DNA from: DAOMNO01 sp035443885
GTDB lineage: Bacteria > Planctomycetota > Phycisphaerae > Phycisphaerales > SM1A02
Direction of reading: 5' to 3'
Length of the DNA stretch: 64,000 nt
Assembly (NCBI GenBank): GCA_035443885.1
Contig: DAOMNO010000004.1
Location: 124,001 to 188,000 of the forward strand
The notes beneath the pieces are model-generated. The model ran no database searches. It had not been told where the DNA came from and saw only the letters and a list, made by a program, of their open reading frames with translations. Numbering within the stretch: the stretch's first letter is position 1; the number at the start of each line of letters is the position of its first letter. Shown piece after piece: positions 43,053 to 50,530 of this stretch. The translations under genes were made by a program, and so were the position numbers.

Positions 43053-44188
43053 CAGGCGGCGCGAGCTGATTCGATCGTGTGCAATGTCTTCATGTGCATC
43101 AGCAGTGTCGTAACGATGAGTATGACGACACCGCCCGCAGCAAGCCACGCACGCCCGTGCAGGAATCCCAGTTCATACAGCGGCATGAGCGCGAGCATCG
43201 CGATGACATAGAGCATGAGACGCGCACGAGTGCGAATCGCCCCGCGATGCCGCATGAAGATAAGGACATAGGCAGGGAACAGCAGTCCGTAGAGCACGAG
43301 GAAACGGATGTACACATCGACTGATCCCGCAAGTGCATCGAGAGAGAACGCTCCTGCAAACGCCAGCGGCAGCGCGAGAAGCGGCAGAAAGTCCTCAAAC
43401 CAGCCGATGTTTCCGCTTGTTTCTCTCGCAAGGCGCAGTTCGCGGACATGTGCGCTCATGGTGAAAATCGACTGTGATGCGATGTGAGCCACAATGATCC
43501 ATATGAGACCCGTCTTGAGAACATCCCAGTACGTGCAGGTGAGCACGATCATCACGGCGAACGTGATGCCGAACACCGCAAACGCGTGGCGGCTCGGACT
43601 TGTCTGTAATGCGCGGTGGAACGTGAGGTCGAGATAAGGGCACAGCAGAAAGCCGAATGTGATCGGCACCGCGAGCCATGCCAGCTCGCCTGGTGTGTCT
43701 GTCCCACTCCATGCAATCTCATACAACGGCTCCATGCCGATGCGATTGAAGACCCATAGCGAGCCTGCGTACACGAGCACGGCGAAGATCGGCCATGCAC
43801 GCAATGGCAGGCGGCTCAGCAGAATCGCAACTGAAAGCAAGGCAGGCGGCGCGGCTGCGGCAATCCACGGTGCATACTCATCCGGCAATGGCAGCAGCAT
43901 CCACGACATGAATCCGATGAAGAAAACGTGGTACGCGATTGTGGCCAGAGAAAACAGCCGCATGGCGAGCGTGTGCGAACGAACGAGTTCAACAGAACGA
44001 TCTCGCTGAGCAACGACATAGCCGAACGCAGCGCATCCGATCACATTTGGGATTGCGAAGACGAGAAAGCCGGGCCACCCGAAGCGGCCGAGCATGACCA
44101 CTGGCAGGAACATGCCGATGCACCATGTCCAACTGCACGCGCAGAAGACGCCCCAGCCCACAGTTGACACTCCGGCGTTGAGCTTCAC
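43052..44188 (-). CDS. Hypothetical polytopic membrane protein, 378 residues
   Basis: About ten hydrophobic segments, no soluble domain, no conserved charged motif that I recognise. It begins with GTG 44188, which lies 8 nt after a perfect TATAAT (44202-44197 on the minus strand), a leaderless layout. Possibly a transporter, an acyltransferase-like protein or a YhhN-like membrane protein, but there is no support for any of these. Coupled to the 76-residue membrane protein downstream. Confidence 0.75.
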   Translation of the reverse strand: MKLNAGVSTVGWGVFCACSWTWCIGMFLPVVMLGRFGWPGFLVFAIPNVIGCAAFGYVVAQRDRSVELVRSHTLAMRLFSLATIAYHVFFIGFMSWMLLPLPDEYAPWIAAAAPPALLSVAILLSRLPLRAWPIFAVLVYAGSLWVFNRIGMEPLYEIAWSGTDTPGELAWLAVPITFGFLLCPYLDLTFHRALQTSPSRHAFAVFGITFAVMIVLTCTYWDVLKTGLIWIIVAHIASQSIFTMSAHVRELRLARETSGNIGWFEDFLPLLALPLAFAGAFSLDALAGSVDVYIRFLVLYGLLFPAYVLIFMRHRGAIRTRARLMLYVIAMLALMPLYELGFLHGRAWLAAGGVVILIVTTLLMHMKTLHTIESARAA

Positions 44189-44196
44189 GGGTGTCG

Positions 44197-44202
44197 ATTA
44201 TA
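44197..44202 (-). promoter_or_regulatory. TATAAT box upstream of the 378-residue membrane protein gene
   Basis: Perfect -10 hexamer on the minus strand, 8 nt before GTG 44188. A weak -35-like sequence (TTCAAG, 44226-44221) lies 18 nt further. Predicts a leaderless transcript. Confidence 0.5.
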
Positions 44203-44245
44203 GAGTGTGTTTCGGTGCAGCTTGAATGGACAAGCTGCGGGGCAC

Positions 44246-44845
44246 TCAATCCGCCTGCACTTCGCGCCGCGCCCTCACGCGCTGTTCACGCTCCAGCATG
44301 TGGGCTTTCGGCGTGCAGTGGAAGGTAATCTGGCATCGGCCGACACGCAGTTCGCGGCCCTTTTTCTTGAGCTGCTGGCGAATCTCCATTTCCAGCTTGA
44401 TGTTGAACTCGCCGCCCGCAGCGATTTTCTCCTGCACATCTTCCGCGTTCACAATGTGATAGACCGCAGGGCCGAGGCACGGTCGAAGGAAGCGGTAGTT
44501 CATCTCCTTGCAGACGACGATGTAGTCGCTGCCGCACTGTGAGAAGAGGTACATGCCCGCTGCAACTTCAGAATTACCCAGCAGGGCGGCGCCAGCCATC
44601 GCGTTGTACCAGTTGCGGTTGACTCGCTTGAAAGGAAGCACTGCGGTGAACCGGCGTTCATCGAGCCGCTTCATCGCAATGCCGGAGCGAAACGCATACG
44701 GCAGCCAGATAAGGGAGCAGACCTTGTGCCAGAAGTTGTTCTTTGTGCTGAGGCGGCTGACGAAAGCCTCAAGGCGCTGCAGCATCGACTTCCGGCGATG
44801 GACACCGTTCTGCACCGGCGCAACACTGACCGCCGACTGTGGCAT
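44246..44845 (-). CDS. DUF4442-type hotdog thioesterase-like protein
   Basis: About 199 residues from ATG 44845, an uncertain start; ATG 44785 and further upstream frames are open. The core MKRLDERRFTAVLPFKRVNRNWYNAMAGAALLG matches DUF4442 proteins, a hotdog-fold family related to PaaI-type thioesterases (lxxRxxNxxGxxxgGalx). The C-terminal EIRQQLKKKGRELRVGRCQIT strand and helix continue the fold. Probably cytoplasmic; substrate unknown. The region up to the divergent 45067 gene shows no clear promoter. Confidence 0.7.
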   Translation of the reverse strand: MPQSAVSVAPVQNGVHRRKSMLQRLEAFVSRLSTKNNFWHKVCSLIWLPYAFRSGIAMKRLDERRFTAVLPFKRVNRNWYNAMAGAALLGNSEVAAGMYLFSQCGSDYIVVCKEMNYRFLRPCLGPAVYHIVNAEDVQEKIAAGGEFNIKLEMEIRQQLKKKGRELRVGRCQITFHCTPKAHMLEREQRVRARREVQAD

Positions 44846-45066
44846 CGGCGTGCGTTCATCAAGGGTGGTGTCGGCTTTGGCCGGCAGCAAAGCGGCGTTT
44901 CCTTTCTCCGCGAACTCTGAATAGAGGTCCGATCCTATAGGCCCCGGCGCCCGACATTCCACTCCGCCTGCCGGTATGGTACCGCCTTCCCGTCCGGCAA
45001 TATTGCTCCAGCGGTTCAATCTGCATTTTTCTCGTTCCGCTCAACTTTGGGCACCGCCGCGTTACC

Positions 45067-45909
45067 ATGTCTGAACACAACACCCGTCCACGCCAAGTCG
45101 CCGTCTGTAGCTGGAGTCTTCAGCCGACGAATCCGCAGCAACTGATCGAAGCCGTCTCATCCTGCGGCATGGATGCGGTGCAACTCGCGCTCAGCCCCAT
45201 CGTCGAGCAGCCAGAACTGTGGGGACGGGCGATAACCATGCTGCGTGATGCTGGCATCACCATCGTCAGCGGTATGATGGCTTTCCGAGGCGAGGACTAC
45301 TCCACGCTTGCGTCTATCGCCACCACCGGCGGCGTGCGGCCCGACTTGACGTGGCCCGACAACCATCGCCATGCAGCCCGCGTCGCAGAACTCGCGTCGC
45401 AGCATGGCATTCATCTCGTAACCTTCCACGCGGGGTTTCTGCCGCATGAGCGGCACGATCCGGAGCGAAGCAAACTTCTCGACCGTTTACGAATCATTGC
45501 GAAGCTCTTCCAGGATCGCGGCATAGAGCTTGCTTTCGAAACCGGGCAGGAAACCGCCGCCACGCTTTCCGCGGCACTCGCTGAACTCGCCTGCCCAAAC
45601 ATTGGCGTTAACTTCGACCCCGCAAACATGATCCTGTACGGCATGGGCGATCCGGTTTCGGCTCTCCGCCATCTTGCGCAACATGTCAGGCAACTTCACA
45701 TCAAGGATGCGGTGGCCAGCCCAGTCCCGGGCGAATGGGGGACCGAAGTGCCCGCAGGTGAGGGTGATGTGGATTGGCCCGGCGTTTTTGAGGCCATCGG
45801 GGCGATCACGCGACCGATCGACCTCATCATCGAACGCGAAGCAGGCGACCACCGCATTCAAGGTGTACGAACCGCCTTGCGGTTGATTCGCCCGTTCATT
45901 GATGATTGA
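45067..45909 (+). CDS. Sugar phosphate isomerase/epimerase family protein (xylose isomerase-like TIM barrel)
   Basis: 280 residues. The first strand VAVCSWSLQPT is typical of IolE/IolI/AP-endonuclease-2 TIM barrels. Metal-site residues are spread as in the family: a Glu in IELAFETGQE, Asn/Asp in NIGVNFDPANM (GVNFDPANM), His in VRQLHIKDA and Glu in IDLIIEREAG. A Mn/Zn-dependent isomerase or epimerase of sugar-like substrates, exact substrate unknown. It stands alone, with the convergent 116-residue gene 4 bp after its stop. Confidence 0.87.
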   Translation: MSEHNTRPRQVAVCSWSLQPTNPQQLIEAVSSCGMDAVQLALSPIVEQPELWGRAITMLRDAGITIVSGMMAFRGEDYSTLASIATTGGVRPDLTWPDNHRHAARVAELASQHGIHLVTFHAGFLPHERHDPERSKLLDRLRIIAKLFQDRGIELAFETGQETAATLSAALAELACPNIGVNFDPANMILYGMGDPVSALRHLAQHVRQLHIKDAVASPVPGEWGTEVPAGEGDVDWPGVFEAIGAITRPIDLIIEREAGDHRIQGVRTALRLIRPFIDD

Positions 45910-45913
45910 TGCG

Positions 45914-46264
45914 TTAGATCTTCGCAGCGGCCTCACGAGAGGTGGACCGACCCTCGCGGACAGACTTCAAAAGCTCCGCTGCCTTGGCCGGGCTGATGGT
46001 GCCCCACGCAACTGCTGTGCCGATCTGTTTTTCAAGGTCGGATGACTCTGAACTCAGAAGACGTACTGCATCCTCAGGCGTGATGGACCCCTCAGCGACA
46101 TAGGCTGCGACTTCTCGCTTCGTCTGCTGCACCTGCCGTGTCTTGAGCACGTCCGCAACATGCTTCGCGATAATCCAGACAAGCAGCACCAGCCCACCCA
46201 TGCCGAAGATCATCAGCATCGCTATGTCCTGACTTTCCACGCCGAGCGTCGTTGCGCACACCAT
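45914..46264 (-). CDS. Hypothetical membrane-anchored protein, 116 residues
   Basis: ATG 46264 preceded by AAGGAG. One hydrophobic segment (about 15-37, IAMLMIFGMGGLVLLVWIIA) and a cytoplasmic helical tail with two similar motifs, AYVAEGSITPEDAVRLL and AVAWGTISPAKAAELL (GxIxPxxAxxLL). The motif repeat resembles the SHOCT-type short helical hairpin used in oligomerisation, though this is a loose resemblance. Its upstream region is the parS-bearing intergenic stretch. Confidence 0.75.
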   Translation of the reverse strand: MVCATTLGVESQDIAMLMIFGMGGLVLLVWIIAKHVADVLKTRQVQQTKREVAAYVAEGSITPEDAVRLLSSESSDLEKQIGTAVAWGTISPAKAAELLKSVREGRSTSREAAAKI

Positions 46265-46345
46265 GAGCAGCTCCTTAGTTCTGAGTACATTCTAGAACAC
46301 GTTGGGAAAAAGCGGCACATCATTTCACCCCAGCGGCGGGATGCT

Positions 46346-46362
46346 GGGGGGGATGGGGGGGG
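46346..46362 (+). other. Two adjacent G-runs (G7-AT-G8)
   Basis: Seven G, AT, eight G, ending at the first base of the parS palindrome. Capable of forming a G-quadruplex on the plus strand; such runs are also error-prone in assembly. Confidence 0.6.
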
Positions 46363-46385
46363 AATTGTTCCACGTGGAACAATTC
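46362..46385. other. parS: parS-like centromere site (ParB-binding palindrome)
   Basis: A perfect 24-bp palindrome with core TGTTCCACGTGGAACA at 46366-46381. That core matches the ParB-binding parS consensus as known from Pseudomonas and is one exchange per half-site from the B. subtilis form (TGTTTCACGTGAAACA). It lies in non-coding DNA, is the only near-perfect match in the window and would normally sit near the replication origin. No parA, parB or dnaA gene is in the window, so location near oriC is inference. Confidence 0.75.
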
Positions 46386-46470
46386 GCCGACTGTCGAGAA
46401 ATCCTGATTCGCGATATCGAGAGCTTCGTTTTTGGCAGTTCGCGTCCATTGTGGCGCGCGCAGGCACATT

Positions 46471-46486
46471 CGTAGCACGTGGAACA
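46471..46486 (-). other. Degenerate second parS-like site
   Basis: Read on the minus strand TGTTCCACGTGCTACG: one half-site plus centre is intact, the other has three mismatches to the 16-bp core. It lies 105 bp from the perfect site. parS sites often occur in clusters, but this one may not bind ParB. Confidence 0.35.
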
Positions 46487-46655
46487 TCCGATGCACAACT
46501 CACACTTTATCGAAACGTATGTCAGGCGCGAGTGAAATTGCGTACATGGGTCGCCCCGCATGGTCGCTGCATTCTCCGGCATGAGAAGAATCAGGCAGGC
46601 AGCAAACGTGCTCTTGGCAGTGTCCATTGCCAATCACCCCCGCACCGCAGGCGTG

Positions 46656-46973
46656 TCAGGTTACGATCGCAATCGCCAGAAGAACGCCGAAGGCAATGCA
46701 TATCGAAGTAACCGTGCGCACCTGACGCCTCCAGCGATCTGCATTCACGTAATACCGGCCATCGCCGACCGGAATCAAGACCCCACGCCGAACAGGGCCT
46801 TCCAGCGTTTCGTGGTGTTCGATGCCGAGACTTGACGGCCGTCGCGCTGTCCCGACCGAGAAGGCACGAGCCTTTGCAAACTTCATCGTGGGTGAAGCGT
46901 TGCGCAAAAACAGCACGATGACGAACAGCAGCAGCATCGCGGGGAATCCCAACATACCAAGCATCTCGAACAT
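46656..46973 (-). CDS. Hypothetical small membrane protein, 105 residues
   Basis: From ATG 46973: an N-terminal helix (GFPAMLLLFVIVLFL), a cytoplasmic basic stretch with GPVRRGVLIPVGDGRYYVNADRW, and a C-terminal helix (VTSICIAFGVLLAIAIV). No family. No good Shine-Dalgarno. Between it and the DUF5666-like gene is a 296-bp stretch in which I see no gene. Confidence 0.6.
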   Translation of the reverse strand: MFEMLGMLGFPAMLLLFVIVLFLRNASPTMKFAKARAFSVGTARRPSSLGIEHHETLEGPVRRGVLIPVGDGRYYVNADRWRRQVRTVTSICIAFGVLLAIAIVT

Positions 46974-47269
46974 GTTCGTTATCTTTCAGTAAAATCGCGG
47001 TCCACGCTACGCAGCGTTCAAGCCGAAGACCGCATGCGGTACGAATACGTCCAATCACAGCGCGCTTGAAGTATCTTCAACACGATCACTCCAAGCCTCT
47101 CAACTCGCCGCGCCGGATACGAATGTGCATCCGAACGCAACGGGCGACTCTGTCCGGTTCTCACGACGCTGCATGTGGCAACCAGCGAGTCGCACTGGCA
47201 GAGAGAAGTGACCGGCGGCGGTGTGCTCGCCGCCGATCGATGCGACCCCTCCATGCGGGATCAGAGCCG

Positions 47270-47599
47270 TTAGCTCTTCGGTGTGGTCATCTCGATTCGT
47301 GAGGCGACGTTGTTCGTGTGCGTCGCCTTGACCTTGTTGCCGACCTTGAGCACGGCGTCGCGGGTCGAGTCCTTCCCGTCGAGAATGTATTTCGTATTGC
47401 CGTTGACGGTAACGGTTACATCCTGCTTGCCGACGGTGAGCACGAAGGTGTTCTTCTCAAGATTGATACTCTTGATCGTGCCTTCGGCGACGCGCGATTC
47501 GCTCTGGCTGGCAAGTTCTGAAGCGCTCACGACCGAAGCGCCAAGGACGGCGGGCAGCGCCAATGCGGCGCACATGATTCCAAGATGCAGACGTTTCAT
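47270..47599 (-). CDS. Secreted DUF5666-like protein, 109 residues
   Basis: Start ATG 47599 with GGAG 11 nt upstream. Signal peptide (MKRLHLGIMCAALALPAVLG, likely cleavage after VVSASA-like residues near 25-28). The mature part is a short beta barrel: VAEGTIKSINLEKNTFVLTV, then VTVTVNGNTKYIL and VGNKVKATHTNNVASRIEM, the G-x-I-xx-I...F-x-V...T-x-Y/F pattern of DUF5666. Probably periplasmic or exported; function unknown. Confidence 0.8.
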   Translation of the reverse strand: MKRLHLGIMCAALALPAVLGASVVSASELASQSESRVAEGTIKSINLEKNTFVLTVGKQDVTVTVNGNTKYILDGKDSTRDAVLKVGNKVKATHTNNVASRIEMTTPKS

Positions 47600-48052
47600 G
47601 ATGCAAAACTCCATCTGTATGGCACTGCGTTGGATCACCGCACCTCACGCGAGGTGCGCACTGTGTCCGCAGCAGTAAAGAGCAAAGGACGAACCTCAGC
47701 CGCGTGGGCGGCTGAGATCATGTTGTGGGAATGTCAAGGGTGCGGGGAGGAAAGTCGATGCGGCGACGCGAATACAGTTCGCAACAGCCGGGTTCGACAT
47801 CTCTCAGGGGGAACGCATGGTCCCAAACAAACGAACGCGTATGCTCCAACTCCGATCCGGTTTATTGCGCGACGCGCGTTCCGGACAGTTACAGAAAATT
47901 ATCGTGCAAAGAAATGGAGTCAAGCGCGCGCAATCGAATTTGCAAGACATGCATGGAAGTTGATTCTCGCAGCAGATTTAGGAGTGTGTGGTGCGTTCAG
48001 CATGAGTGTGCACGCGTGTCGTATGGAGCTGCGACACATCTGACGCCTGCCG
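47600..48052. other. Intergenic region of 453 bp without a supported gene
   Basis: Between the DUF5666-like gene and the end of the CaCA antiporter gene. Frames exist on the plus strand (up to about 150 codons) but lack ribosome sites and are rich in Cys, Ser and Arg, typical of non-coding DNA here. A GAGGAAAGTC at 47747 and GGGTTCGAC near 47790 recall RNase P RNA and a tRNA T-loop but have no surrounding structure. It is more AT-rich near 47880-47960. I see nothing definite. Confidence 0.5.
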
Positions 48053-48994
48053 CTACTGCGATGACAGCAGCATTACCGCAGCACAATAAATAGCGTATGA
48101 AAGCACCAGAAGAAAACCGGCGATCCGCCCGATGCATGTCCCACGCCACACCAGAATGAGACACGTCAGACTCATCGCCACCATCACCGGCCCGTCAAAC
48201 GCCAGCACCTGGCCATTGACGGCTTGTGGCCGGATGATCGAGGTCATCCCCAGAATGCCGAGGATATTGAACACGTTTGACCCAAGCACATTACCAAGCG
48301 CGATGTCTGCCCGTCCTCGAATCGCTGCGATGACCGAAGTGAACAGTTCCGGCGCGGAAGTACCCAGCGCGACGACCGTGAGTGCAATAGCCAGTTCAGT
48401 TAGCCCAAGCAGCCTCGCGATGTCGGTTGCAGATGAGACAAGGATATACGACCCGAATGCAAGCAATGCGATACTGACAACGATCAGCATCGCACTTCGC
48501 CCGACGCTCATGCTCACTTCATGTCCTTCGGTTGTTTCGCTGCCCGCAGCTCGCCCTGCGCGGAAGCCGCGCCACACATACGCCATAAGCGCAAGCAGCA
48601 TCAACATGCCGAGCCATCGCGTGATCCCACCCGTTAACACCGCGCAAAATGGCATAAAGGCAACGAGCAGTACGATGACTGCCTCACTGCGAATGCTGCG
48701 CGAAGTGATTGCAATGGGTGAGATGATCGCTGCACCACCGAGAATCACCGCGATGTTGCAGATGTTGGAACCGACAATGTTGCCGACGTTGATGTCATCG
48801 TGCTGCTCAATCGCGGCGACGATGCCCGTAGCGAGTTCAGGCGTACTCGTGCCAAAGCCAACGATGGTTAGCCCGATGAACAGAGGTGAAAGCCCCAGAC
48901 GCGCTGCCGCTCCGGTCGAACCGCGCACCAGCATCTCCGCCCCGAACGTAAGGATGCACAGCGAAAGCAGCAGAAGCAGCGATGCGGTAAGCAT
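48053..48994 (-). CDS. Calcium/sodium antiporter, CaCA family (YrbG-like)
   Basis: 313 residues from ATG 48994, about ten membrane helices. Two inverted alpha repeats carry the ion-binding motifs GFGTSTPELATGIVAA and VALGTSAPELFTSVIAA, each followed by GNIVGSNICNI or GNVLGSNVFNI. Exchanges Na+ or H+ for Ca2+ or a similar cation across the inner membrane. I moved the start from GTG 49015 to ATG 48994 because TAGCAT lies 5 nt before it and the shorter start matches YrbG-like proteins, which begin at the first helix. Confidence 0.92.
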   Translation of the reverse strand: MLTASLLLLLSLCILTFGAEMLVRGSTGAAARLGLSPLFIGLTIVGFGTSTPELATGIVAAIEQHDDINVGNIVGSNICNIAVILGGAAIISPIAITSRSIRSEAVIVLLVAFMPFCAVLTGGITRWLGMLMLLALMAYVWRGFRAGRAAGSETTEGHEVSMSVGRSAMLIVVSIALLAFGSYILVSSATDIARLLGLTELAIALTVVALGTSAPELFTSVIAAIRGRADIALGNVLGSNVFNILGILGMTSIIRPQAVNGQVLAFDGPVMVAMSLTCLILVWRGTCIGRIAGFLLVLSYAIYCAAVMLLSSQ

Positions 48995-49228
48995 CGGTAA
49001 TGCTACGCTGTCCACGATCTGCGATTTTCATCGCGGCTTTCCCCGTGCTGGCTGGCCATGCCCCCCAGCGCCACAAAAAACCACTTGCAAGGAACACATT
49101 TTGCCAATTCTGCGGTTATACTGGTAGTGAACCGTCGGTCGTTTGGCCGACAATGATGCTCAGGCATACGGGCCTGTTGTGCGGGCGGGGTCGGTGGGGG
49201 GCTTCGGATTTCAGTGATTGAGGGAGCC
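48995..49228. promoter_or_regulatory. Divergent promoter region with TATACT -10 box
   Basis: Region between the antiporter and the leader ORF. On the plus strand TATACT (49117-49122) is a good -10 box, although the -35 region (AACACA-like) is weak. It precedes a small hairpin GTCGG...CCGAC (49133-49150) and a G-rich stretch before the GAGGGAG ribosome site. The predicted leader is about 100 nt before the first ORF. Confidence 0.4.
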
Positions 49229-49348
49229 ATGACAGTGCATGGCGGTCGGCGCATTCCCGCGCGACTAGTTGCACTGATGCCTGGCAAAGTTCAAAACCAG
49301 ACGCTGTCGCGTTTTGACAGGAGCGGCCTACGGGCCATGGACACATGA
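49229..49348 (+). CDS. 39-residue leader peptide / small protein upstream of the DUF3553 gene
   Basis: ATG 49229 follows a strong GAGGGAG ribosome site by 2-3 nt less than ideal spacing; the frame MTVHGGRRIPARLVALMPGK... is 39 codons and its TGA overlaps the next ATG (ATGA at 49345). The peptide is basic, with no membrane segment. The downstream gene has no Shine-Dalgarno of its own, so its translation should depend on this ORF. It could be a regulatory leader ORF or a real small protein. Confidence 0.5.
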   Translation: MTVHGGRRIPARLVALMPGKVQNQTLSRFDRSGLRAMDT

Positions 49349-49986
49349 TGAAAGCTGAGCAGCGGTTTCAGTTCGGTGATCGCGTTCGACATGTCAAAAA
49401 GCCCGAATGGGGCATTGGAACCATTTCCAAGACGGAAGACACTGCCGTCAACGGGAACGCGGGCCAGCGGCTGACCATCCGCTTCCCCAATGCAGGGATC
49501 AAAACCCTCTTCACCGGCGCTGCGGAAATCGAAGTGATCGAAGAACAGGCAGCAGACCTCGACATGCCCGGCGGGGAAACACATGTCAAAGTCTGGGATC
49601 GTCTGAAGCATGAAGGTGATTGGCTCAGCCCTCATGCGTCCCGCAAGGTGGACGAAGCGATGGTGACCCTGCCCGAAAACGTCCGCGATCCCTTCCGCAG
49701 CTTGCCCAATCGGCTCGCCGCGACCATGGAACTGTATCGGTTCGATCGCACCGGACGAAGCCTCGTCGATTGGGCCGTCGCACAGTCTGGTCTCGATGAT
49801 CCGCTCAGCCGCTTTACGAGGCACGAATTGGAGCGCCTTTTCGATCGCTGGGCCACGCAGCGGGAGAACCATCTGCGCGAGCTGCTCCAGACTGCGAAGT
49901 ACGAAAATGCGTCCGTTAACGCGCTCGTGGAAAAGGCCCCGAAGCCCGCTCGCGATGCGGTGAAGCGGCTCGGCGGCGTCCGCTGA
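49345..49986 (+). CDS. DUF3553-domain protein
   Basis: 213 residues. The N-terminal about 70 residues (FQFGDRVRHVKKPEWGIGTISK... RLTIRFPNAGIKTL) match DUF3553, an SH3-like beta barrel that is often appended to UvrD/PcrA-type helicases. Here it stands alone with a helical C-terminal part (LVDWAVAQSGLDDPLSRFTRHELERLFDRW... HLRELLQTAKYENAS) unlike anything I recognise. Could be a nucleic-acid-associated adaptor. Start overlaps the leader ORF. Confidence 0.8.
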   Translation: MMKAEQRFQFGDRVRHVKKPEWGIGTISKTEDTAVNGNAGQRLTIRFPNAGIKTLFTGAAEIEVIEEQAADLDMPGGETHVKVWDRLKHEGDWLSPHASRKVDEAMVTLPENVRDPFRSLPNRLAATMELYRFDRTGRSLVDWAVAQSGLDDPLSRFTRHELERLFDRWATQRENHLRELLQTAKYENASVNALVEKAPKPARDAVKRLGGVR

Positions 49987-49998
49987 GTGCATCGCCCC

Positions 49999-50020
49999 GA
50001 TGTTGTGCTGGGGCAACATC
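49999..50020 (+). terminator. Hairpin after the DUF3553 gene, weak terminator candidate
   Basis: GATGTTG (49999-50005) and CAACATC (50014-50020) form a perfect 7-bp stem with an 8-nt loop, starting 12 bp after the stop. No T-run follows, so Rho-independent termination is doubtful; it may protect the mRNA 3' end. Confidence 0.35.
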
Positions 50021-50194
50021 CGGCGCGAACCCAACCACGCCAATTCGGCGACTTCCGAGAATAACCCTTCGCGCAAGGTGGTCCCGCCGGCTTCCCGGTT
50101 TGGCACGGCGTTTAAGCCGCCCACGGCGCGGCCGTTGTTTCTCTTCTTCCATCAACCGGGCCATGACGGCCCCTCAGACATGGAGAGAAGAGCA

Positions 50195-50515
50195 ATGGAT
50201 GAGCAAGCATTTCAGGCCAAGTTCGCTGAGCTACTGAACCGCATCAAGGAGCTTCCCGAAGGACAGCGCGATCGCATGGAAGAGATGGCGGAGCAGACGA
50301 GGCAACGCCGCGAGCGCATTCAGACTTCGGTTGCGGAACTTCAGGAATCACTCGACTACCTGCGCCTCAGCGTGAAGTATCTGGTTTTCGATCTTGAAGC
50401 GACCCGGCGAGAGAACGCGTATCTTCGCAAGCTCATTGAGCAGAGCAATCGCGAGCGCAACCGCCAGACCGACGAGGACGGCGAGAACTTCCATGATGAA
50501 GATCAGGTGGAATGA
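50195..50515 (+). CDS. Hypothetical coiled-coil protein, 106 residues
   Basis: From ATG 50195 with GAGAGAAG just upstream. Almost entirely helical and charged: FAELLNRIKELPEGQRDRMEEMAEQTRQRRERIQ then LQESLDYLRLSVKYLVFDLEATRRENAYLRKLIEQ, with heptad-like spacing, and an acidic tail. Resembles short coiled-coil proteins of planctomycetes with no assigned role. Likely cytoplasmic. The frame is open upstream, but codons before 50195 lack coding character. Confidence 0.7.
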   Translation: MDEQAFQAKFAELLNRIKELPEGQRDRMEEMAEQTRQRRERIQTSVAELQESLDYLRLSVKYLVFDLEATRRENAYLRKLIEQSNRERNRQTDEDGENFHDEDQVE

Positions 50516-50530
50516 TATTCCGCTGACGCT

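Larger units (their letters stand above)
46265..46655. other. Intergenic region containing parS-like site and G-tracts (391 bp)
   Basis: No protein gene that I can support; frames here are arginine/proline-rich and translate the palindrome itself. The region contains a 24-bp perfect palindrome with the parS core (46362-46385), two long G runs directly before it (46346-46352 and 46355-46362), and a half-conserved second site (46471-46486). It lies between two hypothetical minus-strand genes. Confidence 0.6.

Noticed and set aside
46291..46310. A further parS-like match (TAGAACACGTTGGGAA) upstream of the palindrome
   Set aside because: Only the central CACGT is shared; the flanks diverge too far for ParB binding.
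47018..47302. Open frames of about 78 codons on both strands in the gap before the DUF5666-like gene
   Set aside because: Arginine- and histidine-rich, no ribosome sites, and mutually overlapping; typical non-coding background in this window.
47747..47800. GAGGAAAGTC and GGGTTCGAC suggesting RNase P RNA or a tRNA
   Set aside because: Only isolated motif similarity: no RNase P conserved regions downstream, no acceptor or anticodon stem around the T-loop-like sequence.
48132..49127. A 331-codon plus-strand frame antisense to the CaCA antiporter
   Set aside because: Met/Ser/Pro/Thr-rich with no structure; the antiporter has both duplicated ion-binding motifs.
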